Positions 1 through 8,498 are shown, numbered from the stretch's first letter. The stretch is 64,000 nt of DNA from CAMAVH01 sp036500145 (GCA_036500145.1 DASYCO010000029.1:37045-101044); one strand, 5' to 3'. Made by a program: numbers and translations. Notes: generated by a model from the sequence alone, not told the origin.

Positions 1-128
1 CGGGACCTGTCCGCGTCAGCAATTCGTTCTGCTCTTTGGACAACATCCTGAAACATCTCCCTATTTCTGCATTCGCCCCATGCTCGGGTCGAAACGCGGC
101 AGCACCTGGCTGAAATTGGAGCCGGCTG

Positions 129-160
129 TCTTCTATTCAGGCGATATTGCACTCAAAAAT
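129..160. promoter_or_regulatory. Candidate GntR operator, copy 1
   Basis: Seen: TCTTCTAT, a 7-base spacer, then ATATTGCACTCAAAA, about 80 bases before the gntR start. A near copy (TCTTCTAT, 9-base spacer, ATATTGCATTCAAAA) lies at 1022-1053, before the permease gene. The shared AT-rich block in both promoters suggests a binding site for the regulator encoded between them. No -35/-10 can be assigned with confidence. The first 128 bases hold no recognisable gene. Confidence 0.45.
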
Positions 161-236
161 CACGGTTGCAATTAAAATTCTGCCGCCAAAATTTTAAAAT
201 AGATTCTCCCTGGGAGAGCAGGTAATTATCAAATCC

Positions 237-983
237 ATGACAGACGCGGCCCCTCTCATCTCTGAGAAAGACCCCGCTTCCGACCCTCGCCCGGACCTGA
301 AGCGGACTTCCGGCATCGCCGGCGAGGCGTCCCTCCATGGAAAAATCCTGGCTAAGCTGCGCGACTACATCGTCGAGGGCAACCTCTCCGACGGCGTGCG
401 CATCCCCGAGCGCCAGCTCTGCGAGATGTTCGGCATTTCGCGCACCCCGCTGCGCGAGGCCCTGAAGGTCCTCGCCTCGGAAGGCCTCGTCGACCTCCTG
501 CCCAACCGCGGCGCGCGGGTGCGCGCGCTCAGCGAGCAGGACATCCACGACCTCTTCGACCTCATGGCCGGACTGGAGGCCCTGGCGGGCCGCCTGGCCT
601 GCGAATGCATCACCGAGGACGAAATCGCGGACATCGAGAGCCTGCACCACGAAATGTACGGCTTCTACCTGCACCGCGACATGCACGGCTACTTCGACGC
701 CAACCAGAAGATCCACTGCAAGATCGTCGACGCGGCGCGCAACGGCGCGCTGTCCATGATGTACGCGAGCCACGCCGGCCGCATCAGCCGGATCCGCTAC
801 TCCGCCAACATGGCGCGCAAGCGCGACCGCTGGGGCGAGGCGATGCGCGAGCACGAGGTCATCCTCGATGCCCTGCGCCGGCGCGCCGGCGCCGAGCTGA
901 GCGACATCCTGTTCCTGCACCTGCGCAACAAGCAGGCGGCGGCCATCGAGTTTCTCGGCGAGCCGCAGCCGGTCCAGTCCTAA
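237..983 (+). CDS. GntR family transcriptional regulator, FCD (FadR-like) subfamily
   Basis: A 248-residue DNA-binding regulator. The winged HTH spans about residues 33-95 and includes the typical RTPLREALKVLASEGLV recognition segment. An all-helical FCD ligand-binding domain follows at about 100-235. It has the expected Asp/His positions (YFDANQKIH near 153-161 and a later REHEVIL), so it probably binds a small carboxylate through a metal. The first 30 residues are an unstructured extension. FCD-type GntR proteins usually repress neighbouring catabolic or transport genes and are released by a pathway acid. The ABC permease at 1405 is on the same strand 421 bases downstream, and similar AT-rich motifs precede both genes, so autoregulation and control of the permease are likely. 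The ligand cannot be told from sequence. Confidence 0.93.
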   Translation: MTDAAPLISEKDPASDPRPDLKRTSGIAGEASLHGKILAKLRDYIVEGNLSDGVRIPERQLCEMFGISRTPLREALKVLASEGLVDLLPNRGARVRALSEQDIHDLFDLMAGLEALAGRLACECITEDEIADIESLHHEMYGFYLHRDMHGYFDANQKIHCKIVDAARNGALSMMYASHAGRISRIRYSANMARKRDRWGEAMREHEVILDALRRRAGAELSDILFLHLRNKQAAAIEFLGEPQPVQS

Positions 984-1021
984 AATCCGGCCGGACGCGC
1001 CCCGGCTCGCGCTGCTGTGAC

Positions 1022-1081
1022 TCTTCTATATAACTCCAATATTGCATTCAAAATAATAAGCCATTAGCATCATTTGAATGC
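1022..1081. promoter_or_regulatory. Candidate GntR operator, copy 2, with inverted repeat
   Basis: Seen: the second copy of the motif at 129-160, plus a perfect inverted repeat GCATTCAAA (1044-1052) / TTTGAATGC (1073-1081) with a 20-base spacer. It lies in the 421-base gap between gntR and the permease. The rest of that gap (984-1404) shows only a GC-rich tract and a purine-rich ribosome site (AGAGGAAAAAGGG) just before the ATG at 1405. No other gene was seen there. Confidence 0.45.
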
Positions 1082-1404
1082 TAAATGACGCACATGCGGT
1101 GCGCTGACACTCAAGAGACGCCTCGAACTGGGGAGACGGTTCGCGACATATTTTGCGCCCAAGCCATAGAGGCGGCCGCTGCGGGCCGAAGCCCGTCCCG
1201 GCAGCTGCGGCGCTCGCCGCCCGTCTCGCGGGAGTCCCCGCAGGAGATTCCATTGGCCAGGCGCGCGCCGTGACTTCCCGAACATTTCATTCGCAACCGT
1301 CCGTCCGCGCCTAGAAGATCGCGCCGGGGCGCGCGCGGCCCAACGTTCAGCGTCGAATTCGACTGGCCGCCTGGCGGCCCCCCCGAGAAGAGGAAAAAGG
1401 GATA

Positions 1405-3174
1405 ATGACTGTCACGACCCTCAATATGCCGGCCACGGCCCTCCGCCTGCGGAAGGTGCGCGCGTCGTCGCTCTGGCATTTCGCGGTTTTCGCCGTCGTC
1501 TTCCTGGCGGTGGTGACGCCGCTCATGTTCCTCATCCTCGGCAGCTTCAGCCAGGCCACGCTGCCCGGCGAATTCTCCTTCCGCAACCTCGACCTCACGA
1601 ACTACATCAAGGTGTGGGGCGATCCCGAGACCTACAGCGTCTTCTTCAACACCTTCTGGTTCGCCATCGGCAGCACGGCATTCGGCATCGTCATCGCCGC
1701 AAGCCTCGCCTGGCTGGTCGAACGCACCGACATTCCCGGCAAGGTCTGGATCTACGCCGGCGTGCCGATGACGCTGGCCATGCCGGGCATGCTGCAGGCC
1801 ATGGCCTGGGTGCTGCTGGCGAGCCCGCGCATCGGCTTCATCAACAAGTGGGCGGTCGACCTGTTCGGCCTCTCGGATGCGCCGTTCAACATCTACAGCA
1901 TGTCGGGCATGATCTTCATCGAAGGCATGCGCACGGTGCCCACCGCCTTCATCATGCTGGTGCCGCTGCTGCGCAGCATGGACCCGACGCTCGAGGAAGC
2001 CGCCGCCATGTCGGGCGCGCGCCCGTCGTCGGCGCTGCGCAAGGTGACGCTGGGCCTGATGCTGCCCGGCCTGATCGCCGTCGCCATCTACCAGTTCACC
2101 AGCGCGCTGGAAGGCTTCGAGGTGCCCGGCATCCTCGGCCTGCCCGCCGGCATCTTCGTGTTCAGCACGAAGATCTACAGCGTGCTGCACACCACCACGT
2201 CGGTGCCGTCCTACGGCGGCGCCAACGCGCTGGCCATGCTCTACCTCTTCGTGGCCGTCATCGGCATGTACATGTACAGCCGCGTCATCGCCAAGTCCGA
2301 GCGCTTCACCATCATCACGGGCAAGGGCTACCGCCCGCGCGTCATGAAGCTCGGCCTGTGGCGCTGGCCGTCGTTCGGCATCGTGATGCTCTACCTCGGC
2401 CTGTCGACGATCATCCCCTTCTTCGTGCTGGCCTACATCTCGTTCCTGCCCTACCTGCAGGCGCCGTCGGCCCGCGCCTTCGCCGCCATGAGCTGGGACA
2501 ACTACGTCACCGTGTTCCACACGGACAAGATGGGCCGCATGCTGTGGAACACCTTCGTGCTGACGGCCTGCTCCGCGGTCGGCGTCGTCGTCATCTCCTT
2601 CCTGGTGTCGGTCGTCGTCGTGCGCACGAAGTTCTGGGGCCGGCGCGTGCTCGACCAGCTCGCCTTCGTGCCGCACGCCATCCCCGGCATGGTGATGGGC
2701 CTGGCGCTGCTCTGGATCTTCCTGCAGATCGACAAGCTGGGCACGAACCTGTTCGGCTCGCTCACCTCGCTCATCATCGCCTTCACCATCAGCTACATGG
2801 CCTACGGCACCCGCGTGATGAACGCCGCCGTGCTGCAGGTCCACAAGGACCTGGAAGAGGCGGCCAAGGTGAGCGGCGCGCCGGACTGGCGCGTGTTCTC
2901 CCGCATCTTCTTCCCGCTGCTGCAGCCCGCCTTCGTCGGCCTGTTCATCTGGACGATCCTCCACGTCGTGCGCGCCGCCGGCAAGCCGCTGATCCTGACC
3001 AGCGGCGGCCAGAACGAGGTGCTGGCGGTGGTCATCTGGAACATGTGGGACCAGGGCTACATGGAGGCGGCCGGCGCCATCGGCACGATGCTGATGCTGG
3101 CGCTCCTCATCGTCACCCTCGCCATCCGCGCCTTCGGCTTCGGCCGCGGCGTGAAGATCCAGAACTCGCACTGA
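1405..3174 (+). CDS. ABC transporter permease, fused double-domain (Fe3+/spermidine-type)
   Basis: A 589-residue inner-membrane protein made of two fused permease domains, as in FbpB/SfuB-type iron(III) and related importers. Each half has about six hydrophobic spans and one cytoplasmic EAA loop that docks to the ATPase: EEAAAMSGARPSSALRK near residue 195 and EEAAKVSGAPDWRVF near 482. It is strikingly similar to the permease at 39035-40792; the stretch from about residue 95 to 140 is nearly identical in both. No ATPase or binding protein is adjacent. A strong terminator follows directly, so it is a single-gene unit. The nearest binding proteins are at 5961 and 9358, the latter being the paralogue of the partner of the 39035 permease. 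Substrate unknown; an organic anion is as likely as iron. Confidence 0.9.
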   Translation: MTVTTLNMPATALRLRKVRASSLWHFAVFAVVFLAVVTPLMFLILGSFSQATLPGEFSFRNLDLTNYIKVWGDPETYSVFFNTFWFAIGSTAFGIVIAASLAWLVERTDIPGKVWIYAGVPMTLAMPGMLQAMAWVLLASPRIGFINKWAVDLFGLSDAPFNIYSMSGMIFIEGMRTVPTAFIMLVPLLRSMDPTLEEAAAMSGARPSSALRKVTLGLMLPGLIAVAIYQFTSALEGFEVPGILGLPAGIFVFSTKIYSVLHTTTSVPSYGGANALAMLYLFVAVIGMYMYSRVIAKSERFTIITGKGYRPRVMKLGLWRWPSFGIVMLYLGLSTIIPFFVLAYISFLPYLQAPSARAFAAMSWDNYVTVFHTDKMGRMLWNTFVLTACSAVGVVVISFLVSVVVVRTKFWGRRVLDQLAFVPHAIPGMVMGLALLWIFLQIDKLGTNLFGSLTSLIIAFTISYMAYGTRVMNAAVLQVHKDLEEAAKVSGAPDWRVFSRIFFPLLQPAFVGLFIWTILHVVRAAGKPLILTSGGQNEVLAVVIWNMWDQGYMEAAGAIGTMLMLALLIVTLAIRAFGFGRGVKIQNSH

Positions 3175-3204
3175 GCCGGCCTTCCGGCCGGACCGGACCC
3201 GCGT

Positions 3205-3236
3205 AAAAAAAAGCCCGCCAACCGGCGGGCTTTTTT
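3205..3236. terminator. Bidirectional rho-independent terminator
   Basis: The stem AAGCCCGCC / GGCGGGCTT (loop AACC) is flanked by an A-run on one side and a T-run on the other. It can end both the plus-strand permease and the minus-strand ogt gene, which converge here. Confidence 0.9.
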
Positions 3237-3258
3237 CATGCGTGCGGGACAGCCGCCG

Positions 3259-3765
3259 TCAGGCCGCGCCCTCCAGCCTCGCAAGCTCGCCCGATTCCAG
3301 CCCGAGCAGGCGCGCCTTGGTCTCCAGGCCGCCGGCAAAGCCCGTCAGCTTGCCGGTCGAGCCGATCACGCGGTGGCAGGGCGCGATGATGGAGATCGGG
3401 TTGCGTCCGTTGGCCGCCCCGACCGCCCGCACCGCTTTCGGGCTGCCGATCTGCGCCGCGATCTGGGCGTAGCTACGCGTCTCGCCGAAGGGGATGGTCA
3501 GCAGCGCGTTCCACACCTTCCTCTGGAACTCGGTGCCGGCGAAGTCGAGCTTGACCGTGAACCTGTCCAGCTTGCCGGCGAAGTAGGCGTTCAGCTGGCG
3601 TTCCGTCTCCGCGAGCACGGGATGACGCGGCTCCTCGCGCAGCGCGCCGAGGCGCACGCGGCCGGGCCGGTCGTTCTCCCACAGGATCGCGGCCAGGCCC
3701 TTGTCGCTGGCCACCAGCGTTAGGGCGCCGACGGGGGATCTCATCGTCTTGCAGGCATAGGCCAT
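3259..3765 (-). CDS. ogt: Methylated-DNA--[protein]-cysteine S-methyltransferase
   Basis: A 168-residue suicide DNA-repair protein that moves the methyl group from O6-methylguanine or O4-methylthymine to its own cysteine. The active site PCHRV is at residues 129-133 (Cys130). The helix-turn-helix with the arginine finger precedes it (SPKAVRAVGAANGRNP, Arg113). The small N-terminal ribonuclease-H-like domain is at 1-75. The start at 3765 is chosen because GAAAGGAG sits 7 bases upstream; the longer open frame to 3909 lacks family-like sequence and overlaps the divergent gene. It is transcribed away from the Ada/AlkA fusion at 3908, sharing a 142-base promoter region with an inverted repeat. That fusion lacks a methyltransferase domain of its own, so the two proteins complement each other. 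Confidence 0.95.
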   Translation of the reverse strand: MAYACKTMRSPVGALTLVASDKGLAAILWENDRPGRVRLGALREEPRHPVLAETERQLNAYFAGKLDRFTVKLDFAGTEFQRKVWNALLTIPFGETRSYAQIAAQIGSPKAVRAVGAANGRNPISIIAPCHRVIGSTGKLTGFAGGLETKARLLGLESGELARLEGAA

Positions 3766-3829
3766 GGCCGTTCTCCTTTCAGGTTCGATGGACAGGAGAT
3801 AGTGCGCCGGCGGGGCAGATGCTGGCCAT

Positions 3830-3868
3830 TTTCGGACATCGGCATTATATGACCTCCATGTCCGGAAA
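3830..3868. promoter_or_regulatory. Inverted repeat in the divergent ogt / alkA promoter
   Basis: TTTCGGACAT (3830-3839) and ATGTCCGGAAA (3858-3868) form a near-perfect inverted repeat with one extra G, around a TATA-like centre. It is a candidate operator for the Ada-type AraC regulator encoded just downstream. Confidence 0.4.
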
Positions 3869-3907
3869 CGGCGAGTCCGGACCGCCCCCAAGGCGTAGGA
3901 AAAGGCC

Positions 3908-5371
3908 ATGACCCAGTCGGACGCAGCATATTACCAAGCCTTGGCCGCGCGCGACCCGCGCTTCGACGGCCTGTTCTTCGTCGGCGTGACCTCGACCGGC
4001 ATCTACTGCCGGCCGATCTGCCCGGCGCGGACGCCGAAGGAGGCCAACTGCCGCTTCTTCCCCAACGCCATGATGGCCGAGAAGGCGAACTTCCGGCCCT
4101 GCCTGCGCTGCCGGCCGGAGCTCGCGCCCGGCAACGCGCCGATCGACGACGCGCACCGCATCGCCCACCTGATCGTGCAGCGCATCGAGGAAGGCCTGGT
4201 CGACGACAGCGCCGGGCTGGAGGACATCGCCGCGCAGTTCGAGCTGAGCTCGCGCCAGATCCGCCGCATCGTGCAAAGCGAGCTCGGCGTGTCGCCGATC
4301 GAGCTGATCCAGACCCGCCGCCTGCTGCTGGCCAAGCAGCTGCTGACGGAGACCAAGATGCCGGTGACCGAGGTCGCCTTCGCCAGCGGCTTCGCCTCGC
4401 TCCGCCGCTTCAACGACGCCTTCGGCTCGCGCTACGGGATGCCGCCCTCGCGCCTGCGCAAGACGGCCGGCGACGGCGAGGCCTCCAGCCCGGCCGCCAC
4501 CTCGACGCTGCGCCTGAGCTACCGCGCGCCCTACGACTGGGACGGCATCCTGGAGTTCCTCGCCGGCCGCACCCTGAAGGGCGTCGAGCACGTGACGGCC
4601 GACGCCTACATGCGCACCGTCGCCATCGGCAAGAGCCGGGGCTGGATCCGCGTCACCCACGCGCCGGCGAAGAACGCACTGCAGGTGGAGTTCACCCATT
4701 CGCTCGCCCTGGCGCTGCCGGCGCTGCTTGGGCGCCTGCGCAACCTGTTCGACCTTGCCGCGCGGCCCGACATGATCGCCGAGCGGCTGATGCAGGACCG
4801 TCGGCTGAAGCCCATGGTGAAGCGCAATCCGGGGCTGCGCGTGCCCGGCGCCTTCGACGGCTTCGAGCTGGCGACGCGCGCGATCCTCGGCCAGCAGGTG
4901 ACGGTGAAGGCCGCGACCACGCTCGGCTGCCGCCTCGCCGCGGCCTTCGGCGAGCCTTTCGAGACGCCAGTGCCGGAGCTGACCCATCTCGCGCCGACGC
5001 CGGAGCGCCTCGCCAGGGCGGACGTGGACGACATCGCCAAGCTCGGCATCGTCGGCGCGCGCGCGCGCTGCATCGTCGCCGTCGCCAAGGCGGTCTCTGC
5101 CGGCGAGCTGCGGCTCGAGGCCGGAGCGGACCCGGACGCCGTCATCGCGCGCCTCATGGACATGCCCGGCATCGGCCCCTGGACGGCGCATTACATGGCC
5201 ATGCGCATCCTGCGCTGGCCGGACGCCTTCCCGAAGGAGGACGTCGCGGTGCTCAACAACCTCGGTGGCATCACGCCGAAGGAGGCCGAGGCAATGTCGC
5301 AGGCCTGGCGGCCATGGCGGAGCTACGCCGTCCTGCACATCTGGCGCAACCCGCCGGCCAAGTCGCCATGA
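3908..5371 (+). CDS. alkA: Ada-type regulator fused to 3-methyladenine DNA glycosylase II (AlkA)
   Basis: A 487-residue fusion of damage sensor and repair enzyme. Residues 1-75 form the Ada zinc domain with its four cysteines C34, C38, C65 and C68; in Ada the first of these accepts methyl groups from DNA phosphotriesters and turns the protein into an activator. Residues about 95-165 are an AraC-type double HTH. Residues about 200-480 are AlkA: an N-terminal TBP-like part, then the helix-hairpin-helix MPGIGPWTAHY near 418, with the catalytic aspartate probably Asp445 in KEDVAV. The enzyme excises alkylated bases. Known Ada/AlkA fusions of this layout occur in several proteobacteria and actinobacteria. 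Its stop codon overlaps the start of vsr by four bases. Likely self-activated through the inverted repeat at 3830-3868. Confidence 0.93.
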   Translation: MTQSDAAYYQALAARDPRFDGLFFVGVTSTGIYCRPICPARTPKEANCRFFPNAMMAEKANFRPCLRCRPELAPGNAPIDDAHRIAHLIVQRIEEGLVDDSAGLEDIAAQFELSSRQIRRIVQSELGVSPIELIQTRRLLLAKQLLTETKMPVTEVAFASGFASLRRFNDAFGSRYGMPPSRLRKTAGDGEASSPAATSTLRLSYRAPYDWDGILEFLAGRTLKGVEHVTADAYMRTVAIGKSRGWIRVTHAPAKNALQVEFTHSLALALPALLGRLRNLFDLAARPDMIAERLMQDRRLKPMVKRNPGLRVPGAFDGFELATRAILGQQVTVKAATTLGCRLAAAFGEPFETPVPELTHLAPTPERLARADVDDIAKLGIVGARARCIVAVAKAVSAGELRLEAGADPDAVIARLMDMPGIGPWTAHYMAMRILRWPDAFPKEDVAVLNNLGGITPKEAEAMSQAWRPWRSYAVLHIWRNPPAKSP

Positions 5372-5829
5372 CGGCCGTCGCCCCGGACAGGCTCGCCGAG
5401 GCCAAGCCCAGCTATGCGAAGCCGAGCCCGGAGCGGTCGGCGATCATGCGCGCGATCAAGGGCAAGGACACGAAGCCCGAACTCGCCGTGCGCTCGCTGC
5501 TGCACCGCATGGGCTACCGCTTCCGGCTGCACAGCAAGACCCTGCCCGGCCGGCCGGACCTGTTCCTGCGCCGGCACAGCCTGGCCATCTTCGTGCATGG
5601 CTGCTTCTGGCACCGGCATGCCAACTGCAAGCTCGCCAGCGACCCGAAGAGCAACGTCGCCTACTGGCAGGAGAAGTTCTCGCGCAACCGCCGGCGCGAC
5701 CGGGCGGCGCGCACGGCGCTGACCAAGGCCGGCATAAAGTCGCTGGTGCTGTGGGAGTGCGAGATCCGCAAAGGCGACGCAGCAACGGCGGCGAAGCTCC
5801 GGGCGGTCCTGGGCGACGCGGCCAGATAA
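5368..5829 (+). CDS. vsr: Very short patch repair endonuclease (Vsr family)
   Basis: A 153-residue mismatch endonuclease that nicks 5' of T in T:G mismatches arising from deamination of 5-methylcytosine. Seen: the N-terminal PERSAIMRAIKGKDTKPELAV segment, the catalytic aspartate in RPDLFL near residue 60, and the zinc/catalytic block HGCFWHRHANC near 75-85. Length matches the family (E. coli Vsr is 156 residues). The start at 5368 is chosen because ATGA overlaps the alkA stop, implying translational coupling; the longer frame from 5314 lies inside alkA. Vsr usually accompanies a Dcm-type cytosine methylase, but none is in this window. Here it sits in an alkylation-repair operon instead, so its partner methylase must be elsewhere or its role has shifted. 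Confidence 0.9.
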   Translation: MTAVAPDRLAEAKPSYAKPSPERSAIMRAIKGKDTKPELAVRSLLHRMGYRFRLHSKTLPGRPDLFLRRHSLAIFVHGCFWHRHANCKLASDPKSNVAYWQEKFSRNRRRDRAARTALTKAGIKSLVLWECEIRKGDAATAAKLRAVLGDAAR

Positions 5830-5960
5830 GCCGAAATCGACCGCATCCCATGCCAAGTCCTGAAGCCCCGGGTGGCGTTGCCAGGACCCAACCCAGAGGC
5901 TACTGTTCCGCCTGACGCAACCGGCGACCAAGCCGCAGAACGATCGAACAGGGGGAAAAT

Positions 5961-7061
5961 ATGTCAAAGCGTAGCAAGTGGTTCATAGGCGCCGTCCTCG
6001 GTGGCCTGCTGGCCGCCGCGCCGGCCGTCGCGCAGGACTGGCAGGCAGGCGCCGGCGAAGACTGGAAGCAGCTGCTCGCCGCAGCCAAGGCCGAGGGCAA
6101 GGTCGTCGTGGCCGGCAGCCCCGACCTGGCGAAGCCGATGAGCCAGGGCTTCACCCGCGACACCGGCATCACCGTCGAGTTCCTCGGCGCCAACGCGCGC
6201 GACCTTTCCAGCCGCGTCAGCCGCGAGGTCAAGACCGGCAACGTCACCCTCGACCTGATGCTGGGCGGCGCCTCCGACCTCGACCTGGTGAAGGGCGGCT
6301 ACGCCGTGCCCATCAAGCCGCAGTTCATCCTTCCCGGCGTCACCGACGGGAAGAACTGGGCCGACGGCAAGATCAAGTGGGTCGACACCGCCCAGGAGTA
6401 CATGTTCCAGGGCGCCGAATACGTGAACGCCCAGCCCTTCTTCAACATCCGCGTGCTGAAGCCCGACCAGATCAAGAACTGGAAGGATTTCCTCAAGCCG
6501 GAATTCAAGGGCAAGATCGCCTCGGTCGACCCGCGCGTCGCCGGGTCCGGGCAGGCCGCCGCCGCCTACCTCGCCTACCTGTTCGGCAGCGACTTCGTGA
6601 AGCAGCTCTACGTCGACCAGCAGGTCATGCTGAGCCGCGATTCGCGCCAGGTCGTCGAGTGGGGCGAGCGCGGCGTCTATCCCATCGTCATCGGCGGCAG
6701 CCCGACCGACTACGAGACCTTCAAGGCCAACGGCGTCGACAACCTGATCATCGGCGACATGGAAGACGGCCCCGGCACCACCGTGGGCGGCTTCAGCATC
6801 ATCTGGCAGCCCAAGGGCAATCCGCACCCCAAGGCGACGCAGGTGTTCCTGAACTGGTATGCCAGCAAGCCGGGCCAGGAAGCCTACATCGCCGGCAAGG
6901 GCACGCCGAGCCGACGCACCGACATCGACGTCTCCAAGCTCGGCGACTACCTGATGGTGAAGCCGGGCAAGGTCTACCTCGACGGATACGCCGAGGAGTT
7001 CTACTACAACGCGCGCCCGAAGCTGGCGAAGGAGATCATCGACGCCCTCGGCGGCATGTGA
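5961..7061 (+). CDS. ABC transporter periplasmic substrate-binding protein (iron/spermidine family 1-like)
   Basis: A 366-residue periplasmic receptor. A Sec signal peptide (KRSKWF, then a hydrophobic core ending AAPAVA-QD near residue 25) is followed by the type II periplasmic-binding fold. The DWKQLLAAAKAEGKVVV opening is common to this Fe(III)-type cluster, which also takes up other anions. It is preceded by a ribosome site (GGGGGAA) and closed by a strong terminator, so it is expressed alone. The ABC permease at 1405 on the same strand is also alone and is a plausible partner. No tyrosine pattern typical of true ferric-binding FbpA can be asserted by eye, so the ligand is left open. Confidence 0.88.
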   Translation: MSKRSKWFIGAVLGGLLAAAPAVAQDWQAGAGEDWKQLLAAAKAEGKVVVAGSPDLAKPMSQGFTRDTGITVEFLGANARDLSSRVSREVKTGNVTLDLMLGGASDLDLVKGGYAVPIKPQFILPGVTDGKNWADGKIKWVDTAQEYMFQGAEYVNAQPFFNIRVLKPDQIKNWKDFLKPEFKGKIASVDPRVAGSGQAAAAYLAYLFGSDFVKQLYVDQQVMLSRDSRQVVEWGERGVYPIVIGGSPTDYETFKANGVDNLIIGDMEDGPGTTVGGFSIIWQPKGNPHPKATQVFLNWYASKPGQEAYIAGKGTPSRRTDIDVSKLGDYLMVKPGKVYLDGYAEEFYYNARPKLAKEIIDALGGM

Positions 7062-7083
7062 TCGCCTCTAGTAACTGAAAAGA

Positions 7084-7118
7084 AAAGGGCCGCGGCAGGG
7101 ATTGCCGCGGCCCTTTTT
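7084..7118 (+). terminator. Rho-independent terminator
   Basis: A 13- to 14-bp GC-rich stem (AAAGGGCCGCGGCA / TGCCGCGGCCCTTT) with loop GGGAT and a T-run follows the binding-protein gene. The minus-strand gene ending at 7139 may use it too, as the 5' side is A-rich. Confidence 0.9.
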
Positions 7119-7138
7119 CATTTGCGGCAGCGCCAGCA

Positions 7139-8347
7139 TCAGTCGTTGGTCGGCACCTGGCGCATCATGCGGATTTCCCGGCTCGCCTTCGCCGAATCCA
7201 GGATGGCCTGGCAGACCTCGAGGGTCGCCATCGCCCAGCGCCCGTCATGGAAGATCGGACGGTCCTCCATCACGCCGCCGTACATCTCCGACAGCTCCGC
7301 CGCGCGACCCCGCAGGCTGCGCTCCAGCACGACCTCGCGCGGGCCCTCCTCGCCATAGACGATGATGCCGTCCTGCGACTGGCGCATGCTGCCCTTGTCG
7401 CAGCTCACGACGGTCAGGCCGAAGAACGGCTGGAAGGGCGGCGGCCCCTCCTCCTTCTCCAGCTTGGGCTTGGCGGCGCCGTAGCGGCCGGATTCCTTGT
7501 CCTTCTCGAGCGCGTCGGCCATCTGCTGCGCGTCGAGGCCGGCCCAGGCGCGGTAGGACTTGCGGGCCTTCGCGTTGGTGTCGGGCGGGCGCTTCAGCCC
7601 GCCTTCACTCGTCCACCAGAACAGCTCGGAGGTGTCGAACTGGCTGCGGCCGTCATAGACCAGCGTGGCCGGCACGCCGTTCTCAAACTCGAGGAAGCAG
7701 ATGTAGCCGCCTTCGGCGCGCGATAGGCTGTCCCAGATCGGCTTGGCCATCACCGTCTTGACCATGCCGCCGCCGAGCTGGCGCACCACGTCGACATGGT
7801 GCGGCCCCTGGTTGAGTATGGGGCCATGGGTCGTCTGCAGCTCGTGCACGAGCCGGCCGCGATGGTTGAAGTCGTTGAAGTTCCACGTGTTGAGCATGAC
7901 GAGGTCGCCGATCTCGCCGCTGCGGATCGTGCGTCGCATCTCGCGGATCGGCGCGTCGAAGCTGTGCGTGTGGCCGGCGAGCAGCTTGACGCCGGCGGCA
8001 TCGCAGGCGGCGATCATCGCCTCGCAGTCGGCCAGGCTGAGGGCCAGCGGCTTCTCGCAGATGATGTGCTTGCCGGCGCGCGCGGCGATCTCCACATGCT
8101 CGCGGTGGAATTCCGCCGGCGTCGCGATGTAGATGACGTCGATGTCGGAGGCGCAAAGCCCTTCCGCGCTGTCGAAAGTCTGCGCGCCGAACTCGGCGGC
8201 GAAGGCTTCACGCGCATGGGGCCGCAGGTCGGCCGCCGCGGCGATGACGTAGGGCAGGCCCTCGATCTCGTGCCGCCGTGCCAGCAGCTTGCTGGTCGCC
8301 TGCCCCAGGCCCAGGAACCCGAGCCTCAGCTTCTTCGTCGCCGCCAT
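7139..8347 (-). CDS. Gfo/Idh/MocA family NAD(P)-dependent oxidoreductase
   Basis: A 402-residue cytosolic dehydrogenase. The N-terminal Rossmann fold has GFLGLGQAT (residues 10-18), the family EKP motif at 98-100 and an HHVDVV histidine/aspartate cluster near 183-188, which is the usual catalytic region. The C-terminal alpha/beta domain carries the substrate site. The style of the middle region (HGPILNQGPHHVDVVRQLGG) recalls the phthalate 4,5-cis-dihydrodiol dehydrogenase branch of this superfamily, which oxidises an aromatic cis-diol, but that is only a suggestion. The start at 8347 is chosen for the glycine-rich beginning and a GGGGGG ribosome site; the longer frame to 8464 adds non-conserved residues. 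It is divergent from the DUF72 gene at 8499, with 151 bases between. Confidence 0.88.
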   Translation of the reverse strand: MAATKKLRLGFLGLGQATSKLLARRHEIEGLPYVIAAAADLRPHAREAFAAEFGAQTFDSAEGLCASDIDVIYIATPAEFHREHVEIAARAGKHIICEKPLALSLADCEAMIAACDAAGVKLLAGHTHSFDAPIREMRRTIRSGEIGDLVMLNTWNFNDFNHRGRLVHELQTTHGPILNQGPHHVDVVRQLGGGMVKTVMAKPIWDSLSRAEGGYICFLEFENGVPATLVYDGRSQFDTSELFWWTSEGGLKRPPDTNAKARKSYRAWAGLDAQQMADALEKDKESGRYGAAKPKLEKEEGPPPFQPFFGLTVVSCDKGSMRQSQDGIIVYGEEGPREVVLERSLRGRAAELSEMYGGVMEDRPIFHDGRWAMATLEVCQAILDSAKASREIRMMRQVPTND

Positions 8348-8498
8348 TGAACCCCCCAAAATCCGCCATGGCTTGAACGCCACATGTCCAGGGCCGGCAT
8401 CATGTGTCGCGCTGCCGGCCGTGACAATATGTTTTGGAACCCAAAAGCGGCCGCAGCAACGCACGTCAGCCTATCTGCCGAGGACGGCCGTGAATAAT

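Noticed and set aside
1111..3171. 686-codon minus-strand open frame
   Set aside because: It lies opposite the permease gene and its product is composed mainly of Arg, His, Ala, Gly and Glu, the usual shadow of a GC-rich gene.
5961..7061. Calling the receptors ferric-iron binding
   Set aside because: Family resemblance is only to the broad iron/spermidine class, and neighbouring genes are catabolic, not iron-related.
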